In this document: piece by piece, positions 16,496 to 24,984 of the stretch
How the letters are laid out: each line of letters begins with the position of its first letter
Numbering within the stretch: the first letter of the stretch is position 1
Source of the DNA: Chitinivibrionales bacterium
GTDB lineage: Bacteria > Fibrobacterota > Chitinivibrionia > Chitinivibrionales > JANQEN01
Assembly: GCA_028278335.1 (NCBI GenBank)
Contig: JANQEN010000093.1
Location: 1 to 41,197, forward strand
Reading direction: 5' to 3'
DNA length: 41,197 nt
Translations under genes and position numbers: made by a program
Notes under the pieces: model-generated
Seen by the model: the letters and a program-made list of their open reading frames with translations, nothing else
The model's database searches: none
Told to the model about the DNA's origin: nothing

Positions 16496-17776
16496 TTACT
16501 TATCATTAATTGTAATAGCAGCACCTAATTGAGAAAAACTCTCCACAAAACCTGGGTAGGTAACTGATGCTGATTCTGCAGTGTCAATGATCGTTTCTCC
16601 AGAAGAAATTAAACCTGCCAAGGCTAAGGCCATAACTACTCGATGATCATCATGTCCATTCACTTGCGTTCCCACAAGAGAGCTTTTTTTAATAATCAGG
16701 CCATCCTCAAGCTCCTCAATAGCAGCACCCATTTTTGATAACTCCCCAGACATAACGGCAATACGATCGGTCTCTTTAATCCGTGCCTGCTTTACATTAA
16801 CAATTCGCGTTTCACCTAAGGCATGACAACCCAAAACAGAGAGTGCCGGAAGCGCATCGGGCATTGTGTTCAGATCAATTGTCGCTCCTTGCAGCTGATT
16901 GTCGCAGGAAACCACAGCGCTATGGTGCTTTCGCTTTACAGTAACCCCCATGCGCTCTAACGCAGAAAACACCTCTTTGTCACCCTGAGGATCACTAAAG
17001 TCAATGTTTTCTAAGGTCACCGGACCTCCAGTTAAGGCAGCTACCACTGCACCAAAAGTGGCCGAGGAGAAGTCGCCGGGGATTCGCTCGCGTATAGGCT
17101 GGTATGACTGCCCGCCTTCGATAAAAAAGGTAGCAAAATCATCGGACACTCTATAAGAGATGCCCATTTTATCAAGCCACCATAAGGTAATTTCCACATA
17201 GGGTCGCTCATGAAGGTCTTCAACATGTATGATGGTATCCTTTGGAGCCAAAGGCAGGGAAAGCAAAAGGCTTGAGAGAAATTGGGAGGTCACCCCACTA
17301 ACCCTCGTTGTGCCACCAACAACTGGCCCCTGAATAGAAAATGGTATGTCTTGGTCATTCTGCTCGATTGTAAAGGAGGCCCCTAAATCTTGTAGGGCTT
17401 TAAGAAGCGGTTTCATAGGTCGTGTTCGTAAAGAGTGGTCCCCATCAAATTGACGAGGCCTTGCACCTAATGCTGCAGCAGAAGCAAAAAGCCGGGTGCC
17501 GGTTCCACTGTTACCCAGAAAGAGCGCCTCAGAACCATGATCCAATTTCCCACCCGTTCCTGCAACTGTCAAGGTGGAGCCAGAGAGGGCGCATTCCGCT
17601 CCCAATCCTTTAGCTGCATCCAGGGCAGAGCGTCCATCTCCCTCTAAAAGACACTCCTCAAGAATCGACTCTCCCTGTGCCAATGTGGCAATCAGAAGTG
17701 CACGAATCGTGTGCGATTTGGAGGAGGGGACGATCAGGGTTCCTTTGACTGACGATTGATTAACCTTCCATTGCAT
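16496..17776 (-). CDS. aroA: 3-phosphoshikimate 1-carboxyvinyltransferase (EPSP synthase)
   Basis: A 426-aa enzyme that transfers the enolpyruvyl group of PEP to shikimate 3-phosphate. Recognised by the N-terminal SSKSHTIRALLIA, the PEP-loop LGNSGTGTRL, RPMKPLLKAL, the RIKETDRI motif and NGHDDHRVVMALA. The loop has NSGTGTRL rather than the NAGTAMRP of the Escherichia coli enzyme; such NSGT variants occur in class II-like and spirochaete-type enzymes and affect inhibitor sensitivity in some of them. It is the first of a two-gene unit with aroB. An isolated TATAAT lies 20-30 bp upstream of the start, but I find no matching -35. Confidence 0.95.
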   Translation of the reverse strand: MQWKVNQSSVKGTLIVPSSKSHTIRALLIATLAQGESILEECLLEGDGRSALDAAKGLGAECALSGSTLTVAGTGGKLDHGSEALFLGNSGTGTRLFASAAALGARPRQFDGDHSLRTRPMKPLLKALQDLGASFTIEQNDQDIPFSIQGPVVGGTTRVSGVTSQFLSSLLLSLPLAPKDTIIHVEDLHERPYVEITLWWLDKMGISYRVSDDFATFFIEGGQSYQPIRERIPGDFSSATFGAVVAALTGGPVTLENIDFSDPQGDKEVFSALERMGVTVKRKHHSAVVSCDNQLQGATIDLNTMPDALPALSVLGCHALGETRIVNVKQARIKETDRIAVMSGELSKMGAAIEELEDGLIIKKSSLVGTQVNGHDDHRVVMALALAGLISSGETIIDTAESASVTYPGFVESFSQLGAAITINDK

Positions 17777-17887
17777 AGTACTTGTAACTTCCTTGTATTA
17801 ATGTAATCAATTATACCTGATTGCTTAGCTTAGAGTGGTTTGAATGATTTTAATTGCAAGGATGCTATTAAGACATCATGAGAAGTA

Positions 17888-18757
17888 CTACTTGATTAAA
17901 GCTTGTAACTCCTCTAAAACAAAGAGATCCGGAGAGACCTCCTGTCCAGTCCAGTATGTAAACGATTCTAATCCCTGATAGAGAAGCATGCCAAGTCCGT
18001 TTTGTGCTATACATCCTGCTCTCTTTGCATGTTGCAGAAAGAGTGTTTCAGCAGGATTATAAATGGTGTCAAACACCACCATGTTATCGTCAAATGCCTC
18101 TTTTGGTAAGGGTGAAGCATCTACATCAGGATGCATGCCAACGGATGTTGTATTGACACAAAGAGTGCACGAAGCAAGCGCTTCTTTACAAGCAGTTGTA
18201 TCGAAGAGTGCTGTATGACAGGTAACACTTGTCTTTTTCTTGATCTCTTCGGCAAGTGCACTAATCCGTTCATGGTTTCGACCAATTAAGGTTAAGCGCT
18301 CGATATTCTTTGTTAATATACAGGAAAAGGCTAAGGTCCGAGCAGTTCCTCCATTTCCTAGTATAACAACAGAGCCACCAGTCACATCATGGTCAATATC
18401 TTGAAGGGCACGAAAAAAGCCGTCCGCATCGGTTGATGTTCCATAGAGTAATCCCTCGCGAACATACAGGGTGTTGACTGCCTCAATATGCATTGACAAT
18501 TCAGAAAGGACATCACAATAGGGAAGTACTGACTTTTTATAGGGGATCGTCACATTGGCTCCGGCAAAATCAAAGGCACGAAGTGCATGCAATGCTGTGT
18601 GTAAGTCTTTCTGATCGACACGAAGCGGGATATATACGTAGGGAAGATCAAGTTTTGCCAGCGCATGATTTTGAAAGAGGGGAGAGAGCGAGTGAGCAAC
18701 AGGATTGCCCAGAAGTCCAATAAGTTTTGTATTTCCGCGAATTAATTGTGTTTCCAT
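17888..18757 (-). CDS. aroE: Shikimate dehydrogenase
   Basis: A 289-aa NADP-dependent enzyme reducing 3-dehydroshikimate to shikimate. Seen: GLLGNPVAHSLSPLFQNHA (substrate-binding SLSP), FAGANVTIPYKK with the catalytic Lys, EAVNTLY, the dinucleotide-binding VILGNGGTARTL, and CVNTTSVGMHP. It starts 2 bp after the stop codon of the diguanylate cyclase gene, so the two are almost certainly cotranscribed. That makes aroE the distal gene of an operon headed by a signalling enzyme, apart from aroA-aroB, which begin 111 bp further along. Confidence 0.95.
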   Translation of the reverse strand: METQLIRGNTKLIGLLGNPVAHSLSPLFQNHALAKLDLPYVYIPLRVDQKDLHTALHALRAFDFAGANVTIPYKKSVLPYCDVLSELSMHIEAVNTLYVREGLLYGTSTDADGFFRALQDIDHDVTGGSVVILGNGGTARTLAFSCILTKNIERLTLIGRNHERISALAEEIKKKTSVTCHTALFDTTACKEALASCTLCVNTTSVGMHPDVDASPLPKEAFDDNMVVFDTIYNPAETLFLQHAKRAGCIAQNGLGMLLYQGLESFTYWTGQEVSPDLFVLEELQALIK

Positions 18758-18759
18758 AG

Positions 18760-19788
18760 TTACTTCTGTTTAAGAAAAGTTTTAATCCTGTTTCGACCGG
18801 CCCGTTTAGCTCGATATAGAGCAATATCTGCCTCCTCAACGATCTCCTGTGGTTTCTGGTGATCTGCACGAAATGTTGTTATCCCACAGGACACAGAGAG
18901 ACGCTCACCAGGTAATTGCTGCTCATTGACAAAGCGAAAATCGAAGACCGCCTTTCGGGCATTGTCAGCAATACGCACGGCCTCCTGCATATCACAATCG
19001 GGAAGAAGAATGGCAAACTCCTCACCTCCATAGCGACACACCGTAGCATTTGAACCACAGACTGCATGAAAAATATTGACTGTCTGAATAAGCGCAATAT
19101 CACCCTTAATATGACCGTTGATATCATTGTACGCTTTAAAATGATCCAAATCAAACATGAGCACCGCAAAGGTTTTGCTAAACATTTTCGCAAAGGTAAA
19201 TATTCTTTTTAGCTCACCATCAAAAAAGTGCCGGTTATAGGCACGGGTAAGATCATCAGTAATTGCACGGCTGGCCGTATCAGCATACTCATTGGCATCA
19301 ATAATTTTGGGATTAAACACACGCCTTTTAATGTTGATGTAATAGTCCAGAGAGGCAACATGAATACCGATATTTCGATTAAGCTTTGCGCTCATGTCTT
19401 GCTTATGTTTGAGGATTTCGTGCCAATCTCGCGCAGCTTCCTCCTCGGGAAGTCTGATCTGGACCAGAGCAAAAATAATGTCATGGTAATAGGTACCACT
19501 CTTTTTACCGATAAGGTCCTTGGTACTCTCATCACTTTGAACATGGGACGCTAAATCACCACTGGCTATCTCAATCTCTTTTGTGTGAAGGAGTTTCTTT
19601 AAATTATCAATCTCGTTGATACTGACACTCACCGGCTTAAGCTCATCAAGATTCATACCACTCTTTTTTGAAATTTCCGAATCGGTCACCAGGCTCTTTT
19701 CGAGCTCCTGAAAGGAGATGTTTTTATTAAAACGATTGGTATCGTCTTCGGAAGGAGAGTTATTGTCCTTTATTGGGGTATCGGCCAT
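18760..19788 (-). CDS. GGDEF-domain diguanylate cyclase
   Basis: A 342-aa soluble protein. The C-terminal GGDEF domain (about 170-340) has DDLTRAYNRHFF, the metal-binding FDLDHFKAYND (Asp 213 onward) and an intact active site GGEEF (254-258), so it should make cyclic di-GMP from two GTP. The product-inhibition I-site RxxD is absent: the positions nine and six before the GG are Gly and Ala. The first 165 residues are not a domain I recognise; they are charged and helical, with a segment (about 100-150) ahead of the catalytic domain that may be a sensor or dimerisation module. There is no membrane segment. It is followed by aroE after 2 bp. Confidence 0.88.
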   Translation of the reverse strand: MADTPIKDNNSPSEDDTNRFNKNISFQELEKSLVTDSEISKKSGMNLDELKPVSVSINEIDNLKKLLHTKEIEIASGDLASHVQSDESTKDLIGKKSGTYYHDIIFALVQIRLPEEEAARDWHEILKHKQDMSAKLNRNIGIHVASLDYYINIKRRVFNPKIIDANEYADTASRAITDDLTRAYNRHFFDGELKRIFTFAKMFSKTFAVLMFDLDHFKAYNDINGHIKGDIALIQTVNIFHAVCGSNATVCRYGGEEFAILLPDCDMQEAVRIADNARKAVFDFRFVNEQQLPGERLSVSCGITTFRADHQKPQEIVEEADIALYRAKRAGRNRIKTFLKQK

Positions 19789-19906
19789 TCTCTTGCTACT
19801 TCACTTAATTGTTTAAATTGAAAAGCTCTTAGACTATTACTACTTTTTATCCTTAAAAAATAAGTCATATCCCATTATAACACTATATATAAAAAAACTT
19901 TTTCTC

Positions 19907-19936
19907 TTGCCAAACATAAGGACCAATATTTATAAT
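19907..19936 (+). promoter_or_regulatory. Promoter of the XRE-leuCD operon
   Basis: TTGCCA (19907-19912), an 18-bp spacer and a perfect TATAAT (19931-19936). The predicted start is at about 19943, one base before the ATG at 19944, so the message would be leaderless. No ribosome-binding site lies at a usable distance; the only AAGGA (19918-19922) is inside the promoter spacer. Confidence 0.6.
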
Positions 19937-19955
19937 TACTGTAATGAATACAGTA
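19937..19955. promoter_or_regulatory. Perfect dyad operator spanning the XRE start codon
   Basis: TACTGTA (19937-19943), ATGAA and TACAGTA (19949-19955) form a perfect 7-bp inverted repeat with a 5-bp spacer. It begins directly after the -10 box and covers both the predicted transcript start and the start codon, which lies in the spacer. A protein bound here would block initiation. The size and symmetry suit an XRE-family dimer, so autorepression is the simplest reading. Confidence 0.5.
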
Positions 19956-20522
19956 TTACTTCACAGCAAAAAAGACAATCTTGGTTCGATTTTAAAGACC
20001 TATCGAGAGAAAGTTGGCTTCACTCAAGCTAGTGTTGCCAAGAAGGCTGGGATCTCTGTGAGCATGTTGAGTCAAATCGAGCGATCAGCTGTCTCTCCCT
20101 CGATCGATACATTATTTAAAGTGTGTGATGCTTTAGGAGTTGACATTCCCCATCTTTTTAAGACCCTCACCAGCGATAAGCACGTGCGAATAACCCATGA
20201 AGGCCAACGCACTACAAATTTAAAAGACGGTGTACAATATGAACAATTGGCCATAAGTGGCCATTCACTCTATCCCGTGGAAATGTTTATGTTAACCCTT
20301 GCACCGGAACAATCAGCTGGATTAACCCGGAGAGGGCATGAAGGAGTCGAGATTGGGTATGTGCTCAAAGGGACTGCGCAGCTAATCATCAATGAAAAGG
20401 AATACAAACTGAAAAAGGGAGATAGTGTAACCTTTCACTCCTCCTTTCCTCACCGAATAAAAAATTGTGGTGATGGTGAATTTTGTGCCATATGGAACGC
20501 CATGCCACCAAGAATGATGTAA
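19944..20522 (+). CDS. XRE-family transcriptional regulator with cupin domain
   Basis: A 192-aa regulator: an N-terminal helix-turn-helix of the XRE type (about 12-66, with LGSILKTYREKVGFTQASVA and SMLSQIERSAVSPSI) and a C-terminal cupin (about 108-185, with GHEGVEIGYVLKGTAQLIIN and FHSSFPHRIKN), the arrangement of PuuR-like small-molecule sensors. The start at 19944 has no ribosome-binding site but lies at the predicted transcript start; no other start would leave the first helix intact. leuC begins 11 bp after its stop, so it probably controls leuCD and itself through the dyad over its start codon. Its ligand cannot be told; a metabolite of the leuCD pathway is a natural guess. Confidence 0.88.
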   Translation: MNTVLLHSKKDNLGSILKTYREKVGFTQASVAKKAGISVSMLSQIERSAVSPSIDTLFKVCDALGVDIPHLFKTLTSDKHVRITHEGQRTTNLKDGVQYEQLAISGHSLYPVEMFMLTLAPEQSAGLTRRGHEGVEIGYVLKGTAQLIINEKEYKLKKGDSVTFHSSFPHRIKNCGDGEFCAIWNAMPPRMM

Positions 20523-20533
20523 AAGGAGATTAT

Positions 20534-21814
20534 ATGGGAAAAACAATCACAGAAAAAATATTCGATGCCCATTGCGTGGATGAGCCTTTTTCAGGAACAA
20601 AGGTTCTCTCCTTAGATGCGGTATTATGTCATGAAATAACTACACCAATTGCTATCACCGACCTCATGAAGCGTGGCAAAGATCGCGTTTTCGATCCTAC
20701 CAAAATTAAGGCGGTCATTGATCATGTGACGCCATCAAAGGATAGCAAAAGTGCAACCCAGGCAAAGATCCTTCGCGATTGGGCTCATCGCAACAATATC
20801 ACAGACTTCTTTGATATTGGCGCCAATGGTGTATGTCATGCACTCTTCCCTGAAAAGGGATTTATCCGCCCTGGCTATACCGTGATTATGGGTGATAGCC
20901 ACACCTGCACTCACGGTGCTTTTGGTGCCTTTGCTGCGGGAGTCGGTACGACAGATCTCGAAGTTGGCATTTTAAAGGGAGTATGTGCCTTTCGTAAACC
21001 AGAGACTATTAAAGTTGAACTCTGTGGTTCCCTTCAAGAGGGAGTATATGCAAAGGATATTATCTTAGAGCTTATCCGTCAGTTAACGGTTAATGGTGCT
21101 ACAGACCACATCATAGAACTGCATGGTCCTGTGGTGGAAGCTATGGATATGGAAGAACGCATGACGCTCTGTAATATGGCCATTGAAGCAGGCGGCACCT
21201 CAGGTGTCTGTATGCCAGATATGAAAACGGTAGAGTACTTATGGCCCTTTATCAAAGATGATTATGAGAGTAAGGAGCAGGCTACTCAAGCCTTTACACA
21301 GTGGCACTCTGATTCGGATGCATCCTATGCGAAAACCATTACTCTGGATGTCTCCACCTTAGAACCGGTGGCAACCGATGGGTTTAAACCAGACAATGTT
21401 AAGAAAATTAAAGAGCTTGGTGCAAGAAAAATCGATCAGGTCTATATTGGAAGCTGCACCAATGGTCGTATTTCTGATTTACGTATTGCCGCAACAATCG
21501 TTTCTGGAACAGCACTGGCCCCGGGTGTTCGGGGAATTGTAAGTCCGGCCACCCCAGCGATTTACAAACAGGCTATGGAAGAGGGACTTCTTGCTTCATT
21601 TATCAATGCAGGCTATTGTATTACTAATCCAACCTGTGGTGCCTGTCTTGGTATGTCAAATGGTGTGTTAGCTGAAGGAGAAGTATGCGCTTCGACAACT
21701 AACAGAAATTTTAACGGTCGCATGGGTAAGGGTGGTATGGTCCACCTGATGAGCCCGGCCAGCGCGGCTGCCAGTGGGATCAACGGTTACTTGACCGATC
21801 CACGAGACGTATAA
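20534..21814 (+). CDS. leuC: 3-isopropylmalate dehydratase, large subunit
   Basis: A 426-aa aconitase-family subunit that with LeuD isomerises 2-isopropylmalate to 3-isopropylmalate. The [4Fe-4S] cluster ligands are visible in IGSCTNGRISDLR and in CITNPTCGACLG; GDSHTCTHGAFGAFAAGVGTT is the family signature. AAGGAG sits 7 bp before the ATG at 20534; an earlier in-frame ATG would overlap the regulator gene and lacks a site. The 420-aa, two-subunit form also includes homoaconitases and related dehydratases. No leuA or leuB lies in the window, so the leucine assignment is likely but not certain. Confidence 0.88.
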   Translation: MGKTITEKIFDAHCVDEPFSGTKVLSLDAVLCHEITTPIAITDLMKRGKDRVFDPTKIKAVIDHVTPSKDSKSATQAKILRDWAHRNNITDFFDIGANGVCHALFPEKGFIRPGYTVIMGDSHTCTHGAFGAFAAGVGTTDLEVGILKGVCAFRKPETIKVELCGSLQEGVYAKDIILELIRQLTVNGATDHIIELHGPVVEAMDMEERMTLCNMAIEAGGTSGVCMPDMKTVEYLWPFIKDDYESKEQATQAFTQWHSDSDASYAKTITLDVSTLEPVATDGFKPDNVKKIKELGARKIDQVYIGSCTNGRISDLRIAATIVSGTALAPGVRGIVSPATPAIYKQAMEEGLLASFINAGYCITNPTCGACLGMSNGVLAEGEVCASTTNRNFNGRMGKGGMVHLMSPASAAASGINGYLTDPRDV

Positions 21815-21856
21815 TTTGTAAAGATTATTAAAACCTATTTTAGGAAGGATATAATT

Positions 21857-22387
21857 ATGAAATCATTTGGAGGTCCTCTGCTTTTTCTGGATCGTTCAGA
21901 TATCAATACAGACGAAATAATCCCAGCAAAATATTTGACCGAAGTCTCAAAAGAGGCATTAAAACCGCATCTATTAGAGGATTTAAAGCTTGAAGGTTTT
22001 GATCCTTCGGCACCCTCCATAAAAGAGGCAAGGGTAGTTGTTACTCGCTCCAATTTTGGCTGCGGTTCATCCCGCGAACATGCCCCTTGGGCTTTGGAGG
22101 TTAACGGCATCACCGCTGTGATTGCAGAGAGTTTTGCTCGCATTTTCCGACAAAACATGTTTAACTGTGGCATGTTAGCCATTGAGCTTGAAAAAGAGAC
22201 TTTGGACAAACTGTTCTCATTACAAAGCAAAGAGGGACTTTCTTGCGAAATTGACCTTGAAAAATCGCAGATTCAATGTTTAGAAAATGGAACCGTTATC
22301 TTTAGCACATCTTATTCTGTAGATGAGTTTGGTGCAACATTAGTACAAAGCGGTGGTTGGGTCGATTTTGCAGACTCTCGATACTAA
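21857..22387 (+). CDS. leuD: 3-isopropylmalate dehydratase, small subunit
   Basis: A 176-aa swivelling-domain subunit partnering LeuC. Seen: DRSDINTDEIIPAKYL, the active-site stretch NFGCGSSREHAPWAL, and FARIFRQNMFNCGML. AGGAAGGA precedes the ATG. It lies 42 bp after leuC in the same operon. The substrate-determining loop reads KYLTEVSKEALK, without the exact YLRT pattern, so a related hydroxyacid dehydratase cannot be excluded. Confidence 0.88.
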   Translation: MKSFGGPLLFLDRSDINTDEIIPAKYLTEVSKEALKPHLLEDLKLEGFDPSAPSIKEARVVVTRSNFGCGSSREHAPWALEVNGITAVIAESFARIFRQNMFNCGMLAIELEKETLDKLFSLQSKEGLSCEIDLEKSQIQCLENGTVIFSTSYSVDEFGATLVQSGGWVDFADSRY

Positions 22388-22401
22388 CCCCTTGACTTAT
22401 T

Positions 22402-22441
22402 AGAAGGTGGCCAAGCGGCTTTTTTTGCACAGCCACCTTCT
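22402..22441 (+). terminator. Hairpin at the end of the leuCD operon
   Basis: AGAAGGTGGC (22402-22411) and GCCACCTTCT (22432-22441) form a perfect 10-bp stem around a 20-nt loop that itself contains seven Ts. Only TT follows the stem, so it is an atypical terminator, or else the smaller GCC-AAGC-GGC hairpin followed by the T run inside the loop does the work. Confidence 0.5.
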
Positions 22442-22495
22442 TGAGTTCCATCTGTTCATCAATCCCTTAAAAATCACTCGTGACTGCACTTTATG

Positions 22496-22524
22496 TTGAA
22501 AAGGGTAAAGATGTATACTATATT
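22496..22524 (+). promoter_or_regulatory. Promoter of the fur-feoB-dtxR operon
   Basis: TTGAAA (22496-22501), a 17-bp spacer and TATATT (22519-22524). The predicted start near 22531 falls at the first bases of the Fur-like palindrome, about 50 nt before fur. Confidence 0.6.
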
Positions 22525-22529
22525 AATAT

Positions 22530-22544
22530 TGAGACTTAGTCTCA
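22530..22544. promoter_or_regulatory. Fur box, perfect 7-1-7 palindrome
   Basis: TGAGACTTAGTCTCA is a perfect 7-1-7 inverted repeat, the same layout as the classical Fur consensus TGATAATnATTATCA and differing only at two positions per half. It covers the predicted transcript start of fur. A weaker related 12-bp palindrome, TGATAATTCTCA, lies at 22554-22565. Binding of iron-loaded Fur (or the DtxR-like protein of the same operon) would repress the operon. Confidence 0.65.
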
Positions 22545-22580
22545 TTGTGCAGCTGATAATTCTCAATCTAATATTTTGCT

Positions 22581-23018
22581 ATGAGTGAAACAAACCGTTC
22601 TGAAACAGATATCTTTATCCAACACTTACGGAAAAAGGGGCTTAGCTTTACAAAGCAGCGTAAGCTCATATTGGAACAGGTGTTTATAGACCATGATCAT
22701 TTTGAGGCAGAGGACATAGTTGAAACCCTAAAACGTAACGGGAGCCGAGTTAGTAGAGCAACAGTCTATCGAACGCTTGCTCACTTAGAAGATTGTAAAC
22801 TAATTCAAAAAGTCGATCTGGACCATGGGCACTCCCACTACGAGCATATCCTAGGACATGAACATCACGAACATTTATACTGTAAACAGTGTGGTACGAT
22901 AATTGAATTCTCCAATCCCGAATTTGAAAATCAACTTTCAACAATAGCGCAATCCTTCAACTTTACGGTTACTGATCACAAGGTACTTATCTATGGACTC
23001 TGTGAGCAGTGTACCTAA
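22581..23018 (+). CDS. fur: Fur-family metal-responsive repressor
   Basis: A 145-aa Fur protein. The N-terminal winged helix (about 10-85) has LSFTKQRKLILEQ and VSRATVYRTLAHLED; the C-terminal domain holds the metal sites in HSHYEHILGHEHHEH and the structural zinc cysteines in CKQCG and CEQC. It is the first gene of an operon with feoB (6-bp gap) and a DtxR-FeoA gene, behind a Fur-like palindrome, so iron is its likely metal rather than zinc or peroxide. There is no clear ribosome-binding site before the ATG at 22581. Confidence 0.88.
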   Translation: MSETNRSETDIFIQHLRKKGLSFTKQRKLILEQVFIDHDHFEAEDIVETLKRNGSRVSRATVYRTLAHLEDCKLIQKVDLDHGHSHYEHILGHEHHEHLYCKQCGTIIEFSNPEFENQLSTIAQSFNFTVTDHKVLIYGLCEQCT

Positions 23019-23024
23019 ATCACT

Positions 23025-24971
23025 ATGGAACACACCGATTCAATCAATGATAATCTAACTACGAAAAAGATCATTATATTGGGTCATCCCAATACGGGAA
23101 AGAGCAATCTCTTTAATGTATTGACCGGTGATTATTCAATCGTAGCCAACTATCCCTTGACAACAGTAGAAGCACAAAAAGCCACTTGCACCATTCAGGG
23201 TCAACGTTTTGAAGTTTTTGACACACCGGGACTCCACTCTCTCTACATACACTCTGAAGAGGAACTTGCCATCAGAGATATGCTCTTTACAGAAAAGCCG
23301 GACCTCCTCATTCAATGCATTGACGCAAATCAAATAAAGCAATCGCTCACGCTAACCGCTGATTTATTAGAGCTTGACCTTCCTCTGATCATCGTACTCA
23401 CCGCTGTTACTGAAGCAAAACGCAAAGGGATGTTGGTTAATATCGATTCCATGGCTCAAACACTTGACACACCGGTTATCCGCTTTACATCCATTAAGGA
23501 CCGGCAAATCGATAAGCTCTCCAAGGCTATAATTGAAGCGCCCAAAAGCAAAACATGTTTAACCTACGGAGAAGCTATAGAAAATGCCATTAATGAAATC
23601 GAGACATCTCTACCTGAGACCACCTTAGGTAAACGTTCTATTTCAATTCTATTGTTAGAGGATGATCAAACTGTTGAGCCTCTTCTTACCGCACATGCGC
23701 CAACAGTGGATAGCAGGAAAATAACGACGCTTCGAGATTCCTTAAGCCACACAATCAATGCAAGTATTAGCCGAACTATTGCAAAGAAACAGAATCAGTG
23801 GGTAGACTATATCTTTTCCACGGTAGTTTCCCAACGAGATCAAAAGGGATCAAAAATATTAAAACAGTTTGCTCAGGCCTGTCGTCACCCAATTGTTGGC
23901 CCTCCCATTCTGATCTTCTTTATTGCCTTAACCTATTTTGCGGTTGTCCATGTGGCCGGATTTGTTGAAGGAACCATAAGCAAAACCATTGTTGATCCCT
24001 TAGTAGCACAAATCTCCCATTGGTTAACCATCCCTTGGATCGAAGCGTTTTTAGTTGGCGATTACGGCATTCTTACCCTAGGGCTATTTAATGCTTTTTG
24101 TACTGTTTTGCCAATCCTCTCAATCTTCTTTCTTATGTTTGGCATGCTTGAAGATATAGGATATATACCGAATCTCTGTGTATTGACAAATAGGCTCTTT
24201 AGCAAAATTGGCATCACCGGAAAATCTATCATGCCCCTGGTTCTTGGATTTGGCTGTAAAACCATGGCAACCTTGACAACTCGCGGCTTGTCTTCTTGGA
24301 AAGAAAAATATATTGCTATTTATCTTATTGCCTTTGCTATTCCCTGCTCAGCGCAGCTGGGGCTCAACATGGCCATCTTAGGCAAAACAGGAATCGGTGC
24401 TTTTATCATCGCCTTTTCTGCTCTGATTTTAGTTGAAATCTTGGCAGGGGCACTGCTCAATAAACTTATCAAGGATGATGGTCAGAGTGATTTTATCCAG
24501 GAATTGCCCCCCATCCGGATCCCCAATTTAAAAGCTATTGTTACTAAAACCTATTATCGTCTTTTATGGTTTCTTAAGGAAGCGGTGCCCATCTTTGTCA
24601 TAGCCGCTGTGGTCCTCTTTTTTCTTGACAAATCAGGCGGCTTAGGCATACTTAAATCTGCTCTGCACCCAATAATAACCAACTGGCTGGGCCTTCCTAT
24701 TGATATGGTAGATGCGCTTATTCTAACCATGGCCCGCCATGAAGCTGCAGCTGGATTAATTCTAAAAATGGTGAATGCCGGTGACTTGACTTATATACAA
24801 AGTATTGTTGCTGTGGTTATCACCACAATGTTTGTACCCTGCTTTGCAAACATTGTTGCAATGTGTAAAGAAGTTGGCTTAAAAACAGGACTTATTATGA
24901 CCCTCATAATAAATGTCTCATCCTTTGTTCTTGCAGGATTACTTAATTGGTTGCTCATTGCCTTGTTATAA
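23025..24971 (+). CDS. feoB: FeoB-family ferrous iron transporter, divergent
   Basis: A 648-aa protein with an N-terminal G domain and a C-terminal membrane domain, predicted to import ferrous iron. G1 (GHPNTGKS, 20-27) and G3 (DTPG, 66-69) are intact, but the G4 motif NxxD is replaced by TAVT at about 126-129, in a stretch that otherwise aligns well (LLELDLPLIIVL). The membrane core also departs from the usual GFGCNVPAIMATRTL: here it is GFGCKTMATLTTRGL, keeping the Cys but losing the Pro, and the second core reads AIPCSAQLG. It is shorter than the 770 aa of the E. coli protein. It sits 6 bp after fur, with the DtxR-FeoA gene 13 bp downstream. It belongs to a divergent FeoB branch, which may transport iron or another metal. 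Confidence 0.82.
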   Translation: MEHTDSINDNLTTKKIIILGHPNTGKSNLFNVLTGDYSIVANYPLTTVEAQKATCTIQGQRFEVFDTPGLHSLYIHSEEELAIRDMLFTEKPDLLIQCIDANQIKQSLTLTADLLELDLPLIIVLTAVTEAKRKGMLVNIDSMAQTLDTPVIRFTSIKDRQIDKLSKAIIEAPKSKTCLTYGEAIENAINEIETSLPETTLGKRSISILLLEDDQTVEPLLTAHAPTVDSRKITTLRDSLSHTINASISRTIAKKQNQWVDYIFSTVVSQRDQKGSKILKQFAQACRHPIVGPPILIFFIALTYFAVVHVAGFVEGTISKTIVDPLVAQISHWLTIPWIEAFLVGDYGILTLGLFNAFCTVLPILSIFFLMFGMLEDIGYIPNLCVLTNRLFSKIGITGKSIMPLVLGFGCKTMATLTTRGLSSWKEKYIAIYLIAFAIPCSAQLGLNMAILGKTGIGAFIIAFSALILVEILAGALLNKLIKDDGQSDFIQELPPIRIPNLKAIVTKTYYRLLWFLKEAVPIFVIAAVVLFFLDKSGGLGILKSALHPIITNWLGLPIDMVDALILTMARHEAAAGLILKMVNAGDLTYIQSIVAVVITTMFVPCFANIVAMCKEVGLKTGLIMTLIINVSSFVLAGLLNWLLIALL

Positions 24972-24984
24972 AGGAGCATTAATT

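Noticed and set aside
19874..19902. A perfect minus-strand TATAAT (19874-19879) as the promoter of the diguanylate cyclase gene.
   Set aside because: No -35-like hexamer lies 16-18 bp upstream; only an A-rich stretch is present, so the match may be chance in A+T-rich DNA.
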